Source of the DNA: Lentisphaeria bacterium
GTDB lineage: Bacteria > Verrucomicrobiota > Lentisphaeria > Victivallales > Victivallaceae
DNA length: 41,116 nucleotides
Reading direction: 5' to 3'
NCBI GenBank assembly: GCA_018265615.1
Contig: JABLYX010000048.1
Span: 1 to 41,116, forward strand
Both the position numbers and the translations under genes were made by a program. Under the pieces are notes generated by a model, which saw only the letters and a list, made by a program, of their open reading frames with translations, did not search any database and was not told the origin of the DNA. Shown here in pieces: positions 15,338-22,506 of this stretch (position 1 is its first letter; every line of letters begins with the position of its first letter).

Positions 15338-16618
15338 TCAGCTCCTGACTTCCCGGATCCTGGCGCCGAGCCCGGCGAGCTTTTCCACGAGATTTTCGTA
15401 ACCCCGGTAGATCACCTCGGCGGAGTTGATCGTGCTTTCGCCGCGCGCGCACAGAGCGGCGATGACCATCGCCATGCCGGCGCGGATATCCGGACTCGAC
15501 ATCGTGACGCCGTGCAGCTGCGCCCGTCCCGTGATGACCACGCGGTGGGGGTCGCAGACGATCGCGTTCGCACCCATGCTGATGAGGCGGTCCGCGAAGT
15601 AGATGCGGCTTTCGAACATCTTCTCGAAAAACATGACCGTCCCCCGGCACTGGGTCGCCGCAACGATCGTGCAGCTCATCATGTCGGAGGGGTATTGCGG
15701 CCACGGGCCGTCCGAAATCTGCGGGATGTGGCCGCCGAAGTCGCATTCGATCTGCGGATTTTGCCCGCCCGGCAGGAAAATGCGGTCGCCCTCGAGCTCC
15801 ATGCGGACCCCGAGCCGTTCGAACACGCGCCGCAGCATCCAGTAGTGGCGGACCTGCGTGCCTTCGACCGTGATTTCGCCGCCGGTCGCCGCTCCGAGCG
15901 CGAGGAAGCTGCCGGCTTCGATGTGATCGCCCACGACGGTGTGGGTGCAGCCGTGCAGCTTTTCGACGCCGTCGATTTCAATTGTGTTGCTGCCGGCCCC
16001 GCTGATTTTCGCGCCCATGGCGTTCAGCAGGTCCGCGAGGTCGCGCACGTGGGGTTCGCCGGCGGCGTTGTAGAGCGTGGTCCTGCCGTGCGCCGTGACG
16101 GCGGCGATGAGGATCTGCTCGGTCGCGGTTACGCTCGCTTCATCGAGAAAGAGCTCCCTCCCGGCGAGGCCGTGCGGCGCGTCGAACCGGTAGGTCTCCT
16201 CCCCGGACATTGCGGCGCCGAGCTTGCAGAGGCCGTAGAAGTGGCCGTCGAGCCGCCTGCGGCCGATCACGTCTCCGCCCGGCGGATAGAGTTCGGCTTT
16301 GCCGCAGCGCGCGAGCAGCGGCGCGGCGAAGAGGATGCTTGTGCGGTTCCGGGAGCAAAGCTCGCGTGAAATCGTCGTTGTCCGGACGTCGGGGCAGCGC
16401 AAAACGAGCGTGTGGTTCTCGAACGTATATTCCGCGCCGAGTTCGCCGGCGATGTCGAGCATGGTCCGCACATCGAGGATGTCCGGCACGTTACGCAGCG
16501 TCATTTCCTCGTCGGTCAGCAGCAGTGCCGCGATCATCGGCAGCGCCGCGTTTTTGTTGCCGCTGATCCTCACCCGCCCGCAGATCGGGGCGGATCCTTC
16601 CACTTTCAAACTCTGCAT
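15338..16618 (-). CDS. murA: UDP-N-acetylglucosamine 1-carboxyvinyltransferase with Asp in place of the catalytic Cys
   Basis: This 426-residue enzyme transfers enolpyruvate from PEP to UDP-GlcNAc, the first committed step of peptidoglycan synthesis in the cytosol. The substrate-binding Lys lies in SGNKNAALP (K22) and an Arg in SRNRTSILFAAP. The loop PPGGDVIGRRRLD carries D116 where E. coli MurA has Cys115. The catalytic Asp lies in DGPWPQYPSDM, and the late Arg in DIRAGMAMVIAAL. The Cys-to-Asp exchange is known from mycobacterial and chlamydial MurA and gives intrinsic insensitivity to fosfomycin; the enzyme remains active. A GGAG ribosome-binding site lies 5 bases before the ATG, and a TTGAAA/TATAAT promoter is upstream. 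The neighbouring marR is divergent, with dyads between them. Confidence 0.95.
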   Translation of the reverse strand: MQSLKVEGSAPICGRVRISGNKNAALPMIAALLLTDEEMTLRNVPDILDVRTMLDIAGELGAEYTFENHTLVLRCPDVRTTTISRELCSRNRTSILFAAPLLARCGKAELYPPGGDVIGRRRLDGHFYGLCKLGAAMSGEETYRFDAPHGLAGRELFLDEASVTATEQILIAAVTAHGRTTLYNAAGEPHVRDLADLLNAMGAKISGAGSNTIEIDGVEKLHGCTHTVVGDHIEAGSFLALGAATGGEITVEGTQVRHYWMLRRVFERLGVRMELEGDRIFLPGGQNPQIECDFGGHIPQISDGPWPQYPSDMMSCTIVAATQCRGTVMFFEKMFESRIYFADRLISMGANAIVCDPHRVVITGRAQLHGVTMSSPDIRAGMAMVIAALCARGESTINSAEVIYRGYENLVEKLAGLGARIREVRS

Positions 16619-16645
16619 ATATTCTCCATGGGGGTTCGTTTTTGA

Positions 16646-16673
16646 ATTATAGCGCCGGAAACTGTGATTTCAA
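16646..16673 (-). promoter_or_regulatory. Promoter of murA
   Basis: On the minus strand TTGAAA (16668-16673) and a perfect TATAAT (16646-16651) are separated by 16 bases. The start codon follows 27 bases further on. Confidence 0.7.
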
Positions 16674-16690
16674 GCGGAAGTGAGATATTT

Positions 16691-16704
16691 TTTTACGTGT
16701 AAAA
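16691..16704. repeat. Inverted repeat TTTTAC-gt-GTAAAA between murA and marR
   Basis: This perfect 6-2-6 dyad ends one base before the -35 element of marR and begins 17 bases upstream of the murA -35 element. Its position between the divergent promoters makes it a candidate operator for the MarR protein. Confidence 0.5.
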
Positions 16705-16705
16705 C

Positions 16706-16733
16706 TTGAAAATAATCAGGACGGCTGTATGTT
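16706..16733 (+). promoter_or_regulatory. Candidate promoter of marR
   Basis: TTGAAA (16706-16711) and TATGTT (16728-16733) have 16-base spacing. The -10 element overlaps the left arm of a second inverted repeat. Confidence 0.55.
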
Positions 16734-16755
16734 AAGGAGTGCCGAAAATCTTAAC
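16731..16755. repeat. Inverted repeat GTTAAG-N13-CTTAAC at the marR transcription start
   Basis: Perfect 6-base arms (16731-16736 and 16750-16755) straddle the end of the -10 element and the expected start site of marR. This placement would suit autorepression. The arms are short, so chance is possible. Confidence 0.4.
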
Positions 16756-16769
16756 CACGGGAAAACTCA

Positions 16770-17237
16770 ATGAAAACTGAAGATGCAACCGTTTTCTGGC
16801 GCCAGATGTTCTCTCTTTCGGACCGTATGCGCGACATCGGCTCGAGTGACTACAAACAGCTGCTGGTGAACATGACCTTCAACCAGCTGCGGATGATCAA
16901 GATCGTCTATATCCTGAACCGGGAGTATCCGGAGGGCGTGACGCTGAAGGTGCTGGCCGAGTCGCTCTCGATCACGCCTGCCGCCGCTTCGGAGATGGTC
17001 GATGCGCTCGTGCGGAAGGGAATGCTCAGGCGGGATCACAATCCGCAGGACCGCCGCGCGGTCGCGATCAGCCTTGCGCCGATGAGCCGGAAGAAATTCC
17101 AGGAGTGCGAGCAGACGTTCGACCGTCTGGCGACTGGATTCTTCGAAACATTGAGCGAAGAGGAACGTTGCGTTTTTGCGGGGACGATGGCGAAGTTCCA
17201 CGATTACATCTTCACCCACTGCGGCGAGCAGGAGTAG
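16770..17237 (+). CDS. MarR-family transcriptional regulator
   Basis: This 155-residue winged-helix regulator has the MarR plan: an N-terminal dimerisation helix, a helix-turn-helix (TLKVLAESLSITPAAASEMVDALVRKGMLRR, about residues 54-84), and the wing motif DPQDRRAV-like NPQDRRAVAISL. The C-terminal helices complete the dimer interface and include a late His/Cys pair. Length is typical (140-160). MarR proteins usually repress their own or a divergent gene and are released by small ligands or oxidation. Here the divergent gene is murA, and two dyads lie between them. No efflux or catabolic gene is next to it, so cell-wall-related control is conceivable but unproven. The ribosome-binding site is weak. 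Confidence 0.9.
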   Translation: MKTEDATVFWRQMFSLSDRMRDIGSSDYKQLLVNMTFNQLRMIKIVYILNREYPEGVTLKVLAESLSITPAAASEMVDALVRKGMLRRDHNPQDRRAVAISLAPMSRKKFQECEQTFDRLATGFFETLSEEERCVFAGTMAKFHDYIFTHCGEQE

Positions 17238-17286
17238 CATCACGGGCGGAGCCGCGGCCGGCCGGAAAGGATAAATCCTTGCCCTT

Positions 17287-18276
17287 TCAGGCCCTGATCA
17301 GATTTTTTACGGAGCCGGCTTTGACCAGGCGGACGTCGATGTTCGTATGGATCGGGGAGCGGGTCCGGAGGACGGGGCGGGTCGTGACATAGTATTCGAC
17401 CCAGTCGAGGATGTCCTGCGCGGAGAATTCGATGCGGTCGAACGGGTGCAGGCTCCGGGTGTCGTCGAAAATATCCTCGGGGCGGTCATAGCTCATGATG
17501 CTGAGCTCCCGGTATCGCTCCGGCCCGGGTTCCGCCACTTCATTCCAGAAAGCCTGCGCATATCCCCCGGCGACGAAGAAAAGAGCGGTCGGCATGACGT
17601 CGACTTCGTCGAAATAACGCCGGAACACCTCTGCAACGCCGGTTCCGGCGGGCTGGCGGACCGTGTCGATGCGGGAGCCGGGGTCCAGTGCCTTGAGTTC
17701 TGCGAAGAAGCTCTTGTACCGTTCCATGCGGGTCGGCTGCTCCTCGCAGAGGTGGACCGCGATGTGGCGGTGGCCGTTCCCGTGCAAATGACGGGCGGCG
17801 AGTTCGCCGCCGCGCGTGTTGTCGGCGGTGATTGTCACATCGGCGCAGCTGCGGGTCGTGATGGTCACAGTGTAGAGGTTCGGGTTTTCGCCGCGCACCT
17901 TGCGGATCAGATCATCCTCCGGGATCGAGAAGAACACGGCCACGTCGCTTTCGGCGGCGGCGTTGAAGAAGTGTTCGGGATTTTTGCGGTGTTCGGTCAG
18001 GACGCAGCTGTTTTCCCCCGAAACCTTGTTCATGAGCCTGAGGCCGAGCCCGCGCAGGTAGAAGTGATCGGCCACGTCGAAGACGATCTGCTGCTTCCGC
18101 GTCCGGCGGTGGGCGTAACAGCCGCAGCGGTTCAACTCTTCGAGGACGCGGCGCGCGGTTTCTGGCCTGACCGTCGGCACGTCGTTCAGCACGCGGTAAA
18201 GCGTCATGATGCTGATGCCGAGCCGCCGCGCGACGGCGCGTAAACTGGCTGCGCTGCTGTTCGATCCGGTTTCCAT
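17287..18276 (-). CDS. LacI/GalR-family transcriptional regulator
   Basis: This 329-residue protein has an N-terminal LacI helix-turn-helix (SLRAVARRLGISIMTLYRVLNDVPTVRPETARRV) and a periplasmic-binding-protein-like effector domain containing VTITADNTRGGELAARHL and HRHIAVHL. The hinge is unusual: the NxxAR/LxxP pattern is replaced by a Cys-containing stretch (NRCGCYAHRRTRK). The ATG at 18276 was chosen because GGGAG lies 10 bases before it and a near-consensus promoter starts transcription just upstream, excluding an earlier in-frame start at 18297. It is divergent from a GntR-headed regulator. LacI proteins normally answer to sugars; the target is not evident because no sugar operon is attached. 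Confidence 0.88.
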   Translation of the reverse strand: METGSNSSAASLRAVARRLGISIMTLYRVLNDVPTVRPETARRVLEELNRCGCYAHRRTRKQQIVFDVADHFYLRGLGLRLMNKVSGENSCVLTEHRKNPEHFFNAAAESDVAVFFSIPEDDLIRKVRGENPNLYTVTITTRSCADVTITADNTRGGELAARHLHGNGHRHIAVHLCEEQPTRMERYKSFFAELKALDPGSRIDTVRQPAGTGVAEVFRRYFDEVDVMPTALFFVAGGYAQAFWNEVAEPGPERYRELSIMSYDRPEDIFDDTRSLHPFDRIEFSAQDILDWVEYYVTTRPVLRTRSPIHTNIDVRLVKAGSVKNLIRA

Positions 18277-18297
18277 GTTTTTCTCTCCCTGCCACAT

Positions 18298-18326
18298 AGT
18301 ATATCCGGCGCGGCGCGGAAAGTCAA
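18298..18326 (-). promoter_or_regulatory. Promoter of the LacI-type regulator
   Basis: TTGACT (18321-18326) and TATACT (18298-18303) on the minus strand are 17 bases apart, close to the sigma-70 consensus. The leader before the ATG is only about 15 bases. Confidence 0.75.
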
Positions 18327-18375
18327 TGGCGGGTTCGAAACAGGTGAAGATTTCATTGTTTTTTCAGAAAAGGAC

Positions 18376-18404
18376 TTGCTTTTTACGTGGATGTGATCCA
18401 TAAT
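18376..18404 (+). promoter_or_regulatory. Promoter of the GntR/LacI-type regulator cassette, with an internal dyad
   Basis: TTGCTT (18376-18381) and CATAAT (18399-18404) are 17 bases apart. The spacer contains a perfect inverted repeat, TGGAT-gtg-ATCCA (18388-18400), ideally placed for a repressor to block polymerase. The product of the downstream regulator gene is the obvious candidate. Confidence 0.6.
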
Positions 18405-18451
18405 ATAAACAAATGTCCGACAATGTCCGATCTGAAGAAAGGAGCATGCCG

Positions 18452-19504
18452 ATGCCGGCTGCGATCGACGGGACCCCGACGCCGGAGGGGGTGAAAATCC
18501 GGCACTACATTGTGAGTTTGATCTACAGCCATCCGGGAGAGGCGTACCGGATTCCGGGTTCGGCTGAGCTTGCGGCGATGTTCGGTGTGGCGCGCAGCAC
18601 GGTCACGCTCGCCCTGAAGGAGTTGACCGGGCAGGGGCTCATCATCGGCCGCCGCGGGATCGGGACGTTTACGAATCCGGCCTCCTCCTACCTTTCGCCG
18701 GAGCCGGACCGGGCGGTTCCGCTGATCGGGATGCTGGCCGGCGACGGGCGGATGTTCTATTACGAACACTACACCTGGAGCATGCTGTCGCGGATCGGCC
18801 TCGGCCTGACGCCGCACCCGTGCAATATCCGTTTCCTGACCGAAGGCGCTTCGGATCCGGGCGAGATCAGCGGCGACCTCCGCCGGATTTCGATGGACGG
18901 GCTCGTCTGGGTCATGCCGCCGGAGGAGTACGCCGGGATTCCGGCCCGGCTGTCGGCGGAGGGAATGCCGGTTGTGACGGTCGAGCAGCTGGTTCCGGGC
19001 GTCTCCGGTGCGATGTTCGACTTCGAGGAGACGGGGTGCCGGATCGGGAAGCTCCTGCTTGCGGAGGGGAGGCACACGGTCGCAGTCGTCCTTTCGCACA
19101 GCGCGACGCGGCGGCAGGAGGAGGGGATGCTCCGGGCCGCCGGCGAGGCGGGAGCGGAGCTTGAGCTGATCCGGTTTACGCGGCCCGGTGACGGACCGGC
19201 GTTGCGGGAGTTCGGGGAGCGGGTGCGCGGCGGCTGGGTTCCGGACGCCGTCTATGCGCACGGGCTGTACATCTGCCAGGTGCAGAAGCTCTTCCGGGAG
19301 CTCGGGATCGATACGCGGAACCGCTGCAGGCTCATTGCGAACCGCCATTCTCTTGTGGAGCCGGGGTTTTGCGGAATCGTCTTCACGCACCCCGAGGAGG
19401 AGCACGCCGCCGCCGCCGCCGGGCTGCTGCTGAAGCGGCTGGAAGAGCCCGGCTCTCCGCCGGAACACTGTTTGATTCCATGCGACGTGTCGCTGATTCT
19501 TTAA
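18452..19504 (+). CDS. GntR-type winged-helix / LacI-type sensor transcriptional regulator
   Basis: The protein has about 350 residues. The N-terminal quarter is a GntR winged helix (IRHYIVSLIYSHPGEAYRIP, then AELAAMFGVARSTVTLALKELTGQGLI and the wing RRGIGTF). The rest is a LacI/GalR-like ligand-binding domain (MDGLVWVMPPEEY, MPVVTVEQLV, DFEETGCRIGKLLLAEGRHTVAVV). This GntR-plus-Peripla_BP layout is the AraR-like type that usually senses a sugar. Three in-frame ATGs exist (18413, 18446, 18452). AGGAG is 7 bases before 18452, whereas 18413 sits at the predicted transcription start, so 18452 is preferred. The prepilin-like gene follows by 21 bp and a GH5 enzyme after that, so this is the local regulator of a secreted-glycosidase cassette. 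A dyad in its promoter suggests autoregulation. Confidence 0.87.
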   Translation: MPAAIDGTPTPEGVKIRHYIVSLIYSHPGEAYRIPGSAELAAMFGVARSTVTLALKELTGQGLIIGRRGIGTFTNPASSYLSPEPDRAVPLIGMLAGDGRMFYYEHYTWSMLSRIGLGLTPHPCNIRFLTEGASDPGEISGDLRRISMDGLVWVMPPEEYAGIPARLSAEGMPVVTVEQLVPGVSGAMFDFEETGCRIGKLLLAEGRHTVAVVLSHSATRRQEEGMLRAAGEAGAELELIRFTRPGDGPALREFGERVRGGWVPDAVYAHGLYICQVQKLFRELGIDTRNRCRLIANRHSLVEPGFCGIVFTHPEEEHAAAAAGLLLKRLEEPGSPPEHCLIPCDVSLIL

Positions 19505-19525
19505 CTTGCGGAAAGGGAAAATATC

Positions 19526-20188
19526 ATGAAACAACGGTTTTTCACGCTGATTGAACTTCTGATTGTGATTGCGATCCTCGCGATCCTCGCATCGATGCTG
19601 CTGCCGGCATTGAATAAAGCGCGCGCCAATGCGCGGACGGCGAAGTGCGCGGGGAACCAGAAACAGCTTGCGCAGATCCAGCAGATGTACACCGACACGT
19701 TCGGAGCGGCGGCAATCAACACGCTGTGGAGCCTGAACAACGGCATCGACAACCGCGGCTGGTGGAACACGCTGGCCGTGACGAAGTTCCTGCAGCCGCA
19801 GGATGTTCCAGAAGGGAGCGGCTGGCATGGCAAGGGGGTGACGCTCTGCCCGGAACAGACCTATTCGCTCAAACCGATTCTGTCGATCTATTCGCTGAAC
19901 CATTTCCGCGGGCAGACGGGGGGCGCGCCCGCCGGAAACTTCGCCAGGCTGATGACGCAGCACTCGAAGAAGGTCATGCTGATCGACGGCTGGCACCACT
20001 ACGCGAATTTCTCCTGGGCCGGGATGTGGGTCTGGTTCGACCCGATGACCGAAACCGAATCGCACGGCGCGATCGACCGCCACAACGGCAAGGCGAACTA
20101 CGCCTGCTGGGACGGGCATGTCGCAGGTGCGACCCGCCGGCAGCATGTGTCGTGGAGCCGCAAGGATGAAATGTGCGTATTGCGCTGA
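19526..20188 (+). CDS. Prepilin-like protein with H-X9-DG motif
   Basis: This 220-residue exported protein begins MKQRFFTLIELLIVIAILAI, a type IV prepilin/type II pseudopilin N-terminal helix with Glu at +5. The residue before the expected cleavage site is Phe instead of the near-invariant Gly. The mature part has scattered Cys/Trp and the C-terminal motif H-X9-DG (His at HNGKANYACW, then DG), seen in the large pseudopilin-like families of Planctomycetes and Lentisphaerota. A purine-rich AAAGGG box precedes the ATG. It lies 21 bp after the regulator and 17 bp before the GH5 gene, so all three should be one transcript. No secretin, ATPase or peptidase is nearby, so assembly genes must be elsewhere. 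A role in displaying or exporting the glycosidase is inference. Confidence 0.88.
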   Translation: MKQRFFTLIELLIVIAILAILASMLLPALNKARANARTAKCAGNQKQLAQIQQMYTDTFGAAAINTLWSLNNGIDNRGWWNTLAVTKFLQPQDVPEGSGWHGKGVTLCPEQTYSLKPILSIYSLNHFRGQTGGAPAGNFARLMTQHSKKVMLIDGWHHYANFSWAGMWVWFDPMTETESHGAIDRHNGKANYACWDGHVAGATRRQHVSWSRKDEMCVLR

Positions 20189-20205
20189 ATCACAGGAGAA
20201 GTACG

Positions 20206-21789
20206 ATGAAACTGAAACTGATTGCGGTCATTCAGGCCGCCTTCGTTGCCGCGCTTGCGGCTTCCGCGTCGGAGACGCTGGTCTGGAAGCTGGATTTTTC
20301 GGAACCCGCCGTCCGCAAAATCGTCGAAGCGAATCCGAATGCGTCGCTTCGGCAGGAGAAGGACGGTACGTGGGTGCTGAACGTGACCGCTCCGAAAGCG
20401 GATTCCTCCGGCGCCCTCCGTTTTCCGCTCGATGCGGCGGCGCTCGGGCTCGGCGGGTCGCAGTTCCGGTTTGAGGCCGGTATCTCCTACCGCGGCGTAT
20501 CGCGCCCCGCCGGCTCCTGGAACGGCGTGAAGTTCATGGCGCCCTTCACAGCGGGAAAGCTGAAAACATATCCGCAATGGAGCGGCTTCCCGGATGCGCC
20601 GCGCTGGGGATCGCATCCGCTCGGGACGGCGACGTGGCGTTACCGGTTCCGGGAGGGGGCGCGCGATGCGTACCTCACGCTCGGGCTCGAGGACGCGGCC
20701 GGAAGCGCCGAGTTCCGCAATGTGAAGCTGTTCCGCACGGACCAGCCGGTTTCGACGCTTTCGCTTTCTCCGGTTCCGCAGGCGCGTTACACGGCGGGGA
20801 TGCCGCCGCGCGGACGCGGCATGATGTCGCCGATCATCTCCTCCGCCGGCGAAGTGAAGGAGGAGGATTTCCGGGTGCTCAAGGCGTGGAATGCGAATCT
20901 GCTGCGCTGGCAGATCGCCTTGCCCTGGAGACTGCGTTCCGGGAGCGGCGGCAAGGAATACGCGGAATATGTGAAGTCTCAGTATCCGGTGCTCGACCGC
21001 GTTTTCGCGCTCGCGGAAAAGTACGGCATCTGGATCGTCGTCGATCTGCACCTGCACGAACCGTCGTTCTGCCTCCAGACCGGGGAAGGACGCGACCGGC
21101 TCCATGAGATCTGGCGGGGGCTGGCCGCACACTGCAGGGGGAAGGCGATGCTGTGGGGCTACGACCTGCTGAACGAGCCGTCGACCGCGAGCGCGAACCC
21201 GGAGCTCGAACCGATCGCGGCGCTCTACGATTCGCTGATCCGCACGGTCCGCGCGGCCGATCCCGAGACTCCGGTCATCGTCGCGTCGGACAACGGCGGT
21301 TCGCTCGACCATCTCGAATACCTGCCGGTCTACCCGTACGACAATATCATTTACACGATCCACTTCTACCGCCCGAACGCGCTGACCCACCAGCTCGACC
21401 GGAAGGCGGCGCCCCATATGGGCTATCCGGACCGTGAAAAGGGGTGGGACAAGGCGTATCTGCGCAGGCAGCTCGAGCGGGTGCGCAAGTTCCAGCTGGC
21501 GACCGGCGCGCGGATCTATGTCGGAGAGTTCAGCATCATCCGCTGGGCGCCGGGCGGCGAGGAGTATCTGCGCGACGCGACTTCGCTTTTCGAGGAGTAC
21601 GGCTGGGACTGGAGCTATCACGCATTCCGCGAATGGGACGGCTGGAGCCTCGAGCACGGCGATGACCCTGCAAACGCCGCCCCTGCGGAAAGCGGGCGCA
21701 GACGCGCCATGCTCAAGGCGCTGCGGAAGAACGTCACGGCATCCAGTCGAGCAGCGTCGGCAGCGGATGGAGGCGGCGGAACTCGGTGA
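20206..21789 (+). CDS. Secreted GH5-like glycoside hydrolase with an N-terminal jelly-roll domain
   Basis: This 527-residue protein has a signal peptide (MKLKLIAVIQAAFVAALAAS), a beta-rich carbohydrate-binding-like domain (about 24-185), and a clan GH-A barrel (about 195-515). The acid/base Glu is E324 in GYDLLNEPS and the nucleophile is E441 in IYVGEFSIIRW. Other GH5 marks are VVDLHLHE and IIYTIHFYRP. Family 5 members act on beta-linked glucans, mannans or related polymers; the substrate cannot be read here. The start was set at the ATG with AGGAG 8 bases upstream, where the signal peptide begins. It is the third gene of the regulator/prepilin/GH5 cassette. The last 56 bp overlap the convergent nucleotidyltransferase-like gene, and the extra Gly/Ala-rich C-terminal tail lies in that overlap. 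Confidence 0.88.
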   Translation: MKLKLIAVIQAAFVAALAASASETLVWKLDFSEPAVRKIVEANPNASLRQEKDGTWVLNVTAPKADSSGALRFPLDAAALGLGGSQFRFEAGISYRGVSRPAGSWNGVKFMAPFTAGKLKTYPQWSGFPDAPRWGSHPLGTATWRYRFREGARDAYLTLGLEDAAGSAEFRNVKLFRTDQPVSTLSLSPVPQARYTAGMPPRGRGMMSPIISSAGEVKEEDFRVLKAWNANLLRWQIALPWRLRSGSGGKEYAEYVKSQYPVLDRVFALAEKYGIWIVVDLHLHEPSFCLQTGEGRDRLHEIWRGLAAHCRGKAMLWGYDLLNEPSTASANPELEPIAALYDSLIRTVRAADPETPVIVASDNGGSLDHLEYLPVYPYDNIIYTIHFYRPNALTHQLDRKAAPHMGYPDREKGWDKAYLRRQLERVRKFQLATGARIYVGEFSIIRWAPGGEEYLRDATSLFEEYGWDWSYHAFREWDGWSLEHGDDPANAAPAESGRRRAMLKALRKNVTASSRAASAADGGGGTR

Positions 21790-22327
21790 ACTGCGCGAAC
21801 GTGCGGACTCCGCCCTCCTGCACGGCGTGGTAATATTCGACCCCGGGGATCTTTTCCGACTCCGGGGTTTCATATTTCAACCGCAGGACGGCGAGCTTCA
21901 TCTCGGGGCTGAAGTGCTCCGCGATGCGGTCCGCGACGCGCTCGAAGTGGCCGTCGTAGCGCGAGCCGGATACGATGTGGATCATGTCGATCTGCCACTC
22001 GTCGCCCTTTTCATCGGGCAGCCAGGCGTGGTATTCGAGGCAGTGCTCCGGCGTGTTGAGCAGATTGCCGTATTCGATCCGGTGGACCGGGTTGTTTTCG
22101 GCCAGTGCCTTCATGGCGGCGAGGCCGTCCGACGGTGACGGATGAGCCGAATAGATGTGCAGGTCGATATCGCGGTGGGTCATGAGGAGGCCGTTCCGGA
22201 GCGAGCCGACCAGGTTGACCTTCATGCCGAGCATCTCCCAGATTTCGATGATGCGGCACATGGCGAGAAGTTTGCGGGCGCGCTCCCGGCTGTGCGCGGC
22301 AAATTCGAGCAACTGAGTATCGTTCAT
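21734..22327 (-). CDS. Nucleotidyltransferase-fold protein of unknown function
   Basis: This 197-residue soluble protein has a VNLVGSLRNGLLMTHRDIDLHIYS stretch (about residues 36-59). It holds the Gly-Ser pair followed by D-x-D that marks the pol-beta nucleotidyltransferase superfamily. A third acidic position could be the Asp in EWQIDMIHI near residue 112. The superfamily includes antibiotic adenylyltransferases, MNT-type antitoxins and tRNA enzymes; I cannot place this one in any of them. The ATG at 22327 has AGGAGG at 7-base spacing, better than an earlier in-frame start. It has its own TTGAAA/TATATT promoter and is divergent from the FucP-like transporter. Confidence 0.7.
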   Translation of the reverse strand: MNDTQLLEFAAHSRERARKLLAMCRIIEIWEMLGMKVNLVGSLRNGLLMTHRDIDLHIYSAHPSPSDGLAAMKALAENNPVHRIEYGNLLNTPEHCLEYHAWLPDEKGDEWQIDMIHIVSGSRYDGHFERVADRIAEHFSPEMKLAVLRLKYETPESEKIPGVEYYHAVQEGGVRTFAQFTEFRRLHPLPTLLDWMP

Positions 22328-22356
22328 GCGGAATCCTCCTCTTGTGTTGAAAGGCA

Positions 22357-22384
22357 AATATACCGCCGGAGACGCCTCTTTCAA
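22357..22384 (-). promoter_or_regulatory. Promoter of the nucleotidyltransferase-like gene
   Basis: On the minus strand TTGAAA (22379-22384) and TATATT (22357-22362) are separated by 16 bases, about 30 bases before the ATG. Confidence 0.6.
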
Positions 22385-22413
22385 GCCTCACCGCGATTTT
22401 TTCGGAAAAATGG

Positions 22414-22442
22414 TTGATTTTGTCGCCATGCCGTACTATGTT
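22414..22442 (+). promoter_or_regulatory. Promoter of the FucP-like transporter gene
   Basis: TTGATT (22414-22419) and TATGTT (22437-22442) are 17 bases apart. The leader of about 58 bases contains an inverted repeat and a GGGAGG ribosome-binding site. Confidence 0.55.
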
Positions 22443-22461
22443 ACGCTCAGAGAGAGATATG

Positions 22462-22482
22462 CATAAATCGGTTGAATTTATG
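22462..22482. repeat. Perfect 7-7-7 inverted repeat in the fucP-like leader
   Basis: The arms CATAAAT (22462-22468) and ATTTATG (22476-22482) flank a 7-base spacer. They lie between the predicted transcription start and the ribosome-binding site. It could be a repressor operator or a weak RNA hairpin. Confidence 0.5.
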
Positions 22483-22506
22483 TAACTGTATGGGAGGCAG
22501 TTTGCT

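Noticed and set aside
18411..18431. Tandem ATGTCCGA repeats (two copies) at the start of the GntR/LacI regulator leader
   Set aside because: Two 8-base copies are too short to call a functional repeat. They lie at the predicted transcription start.
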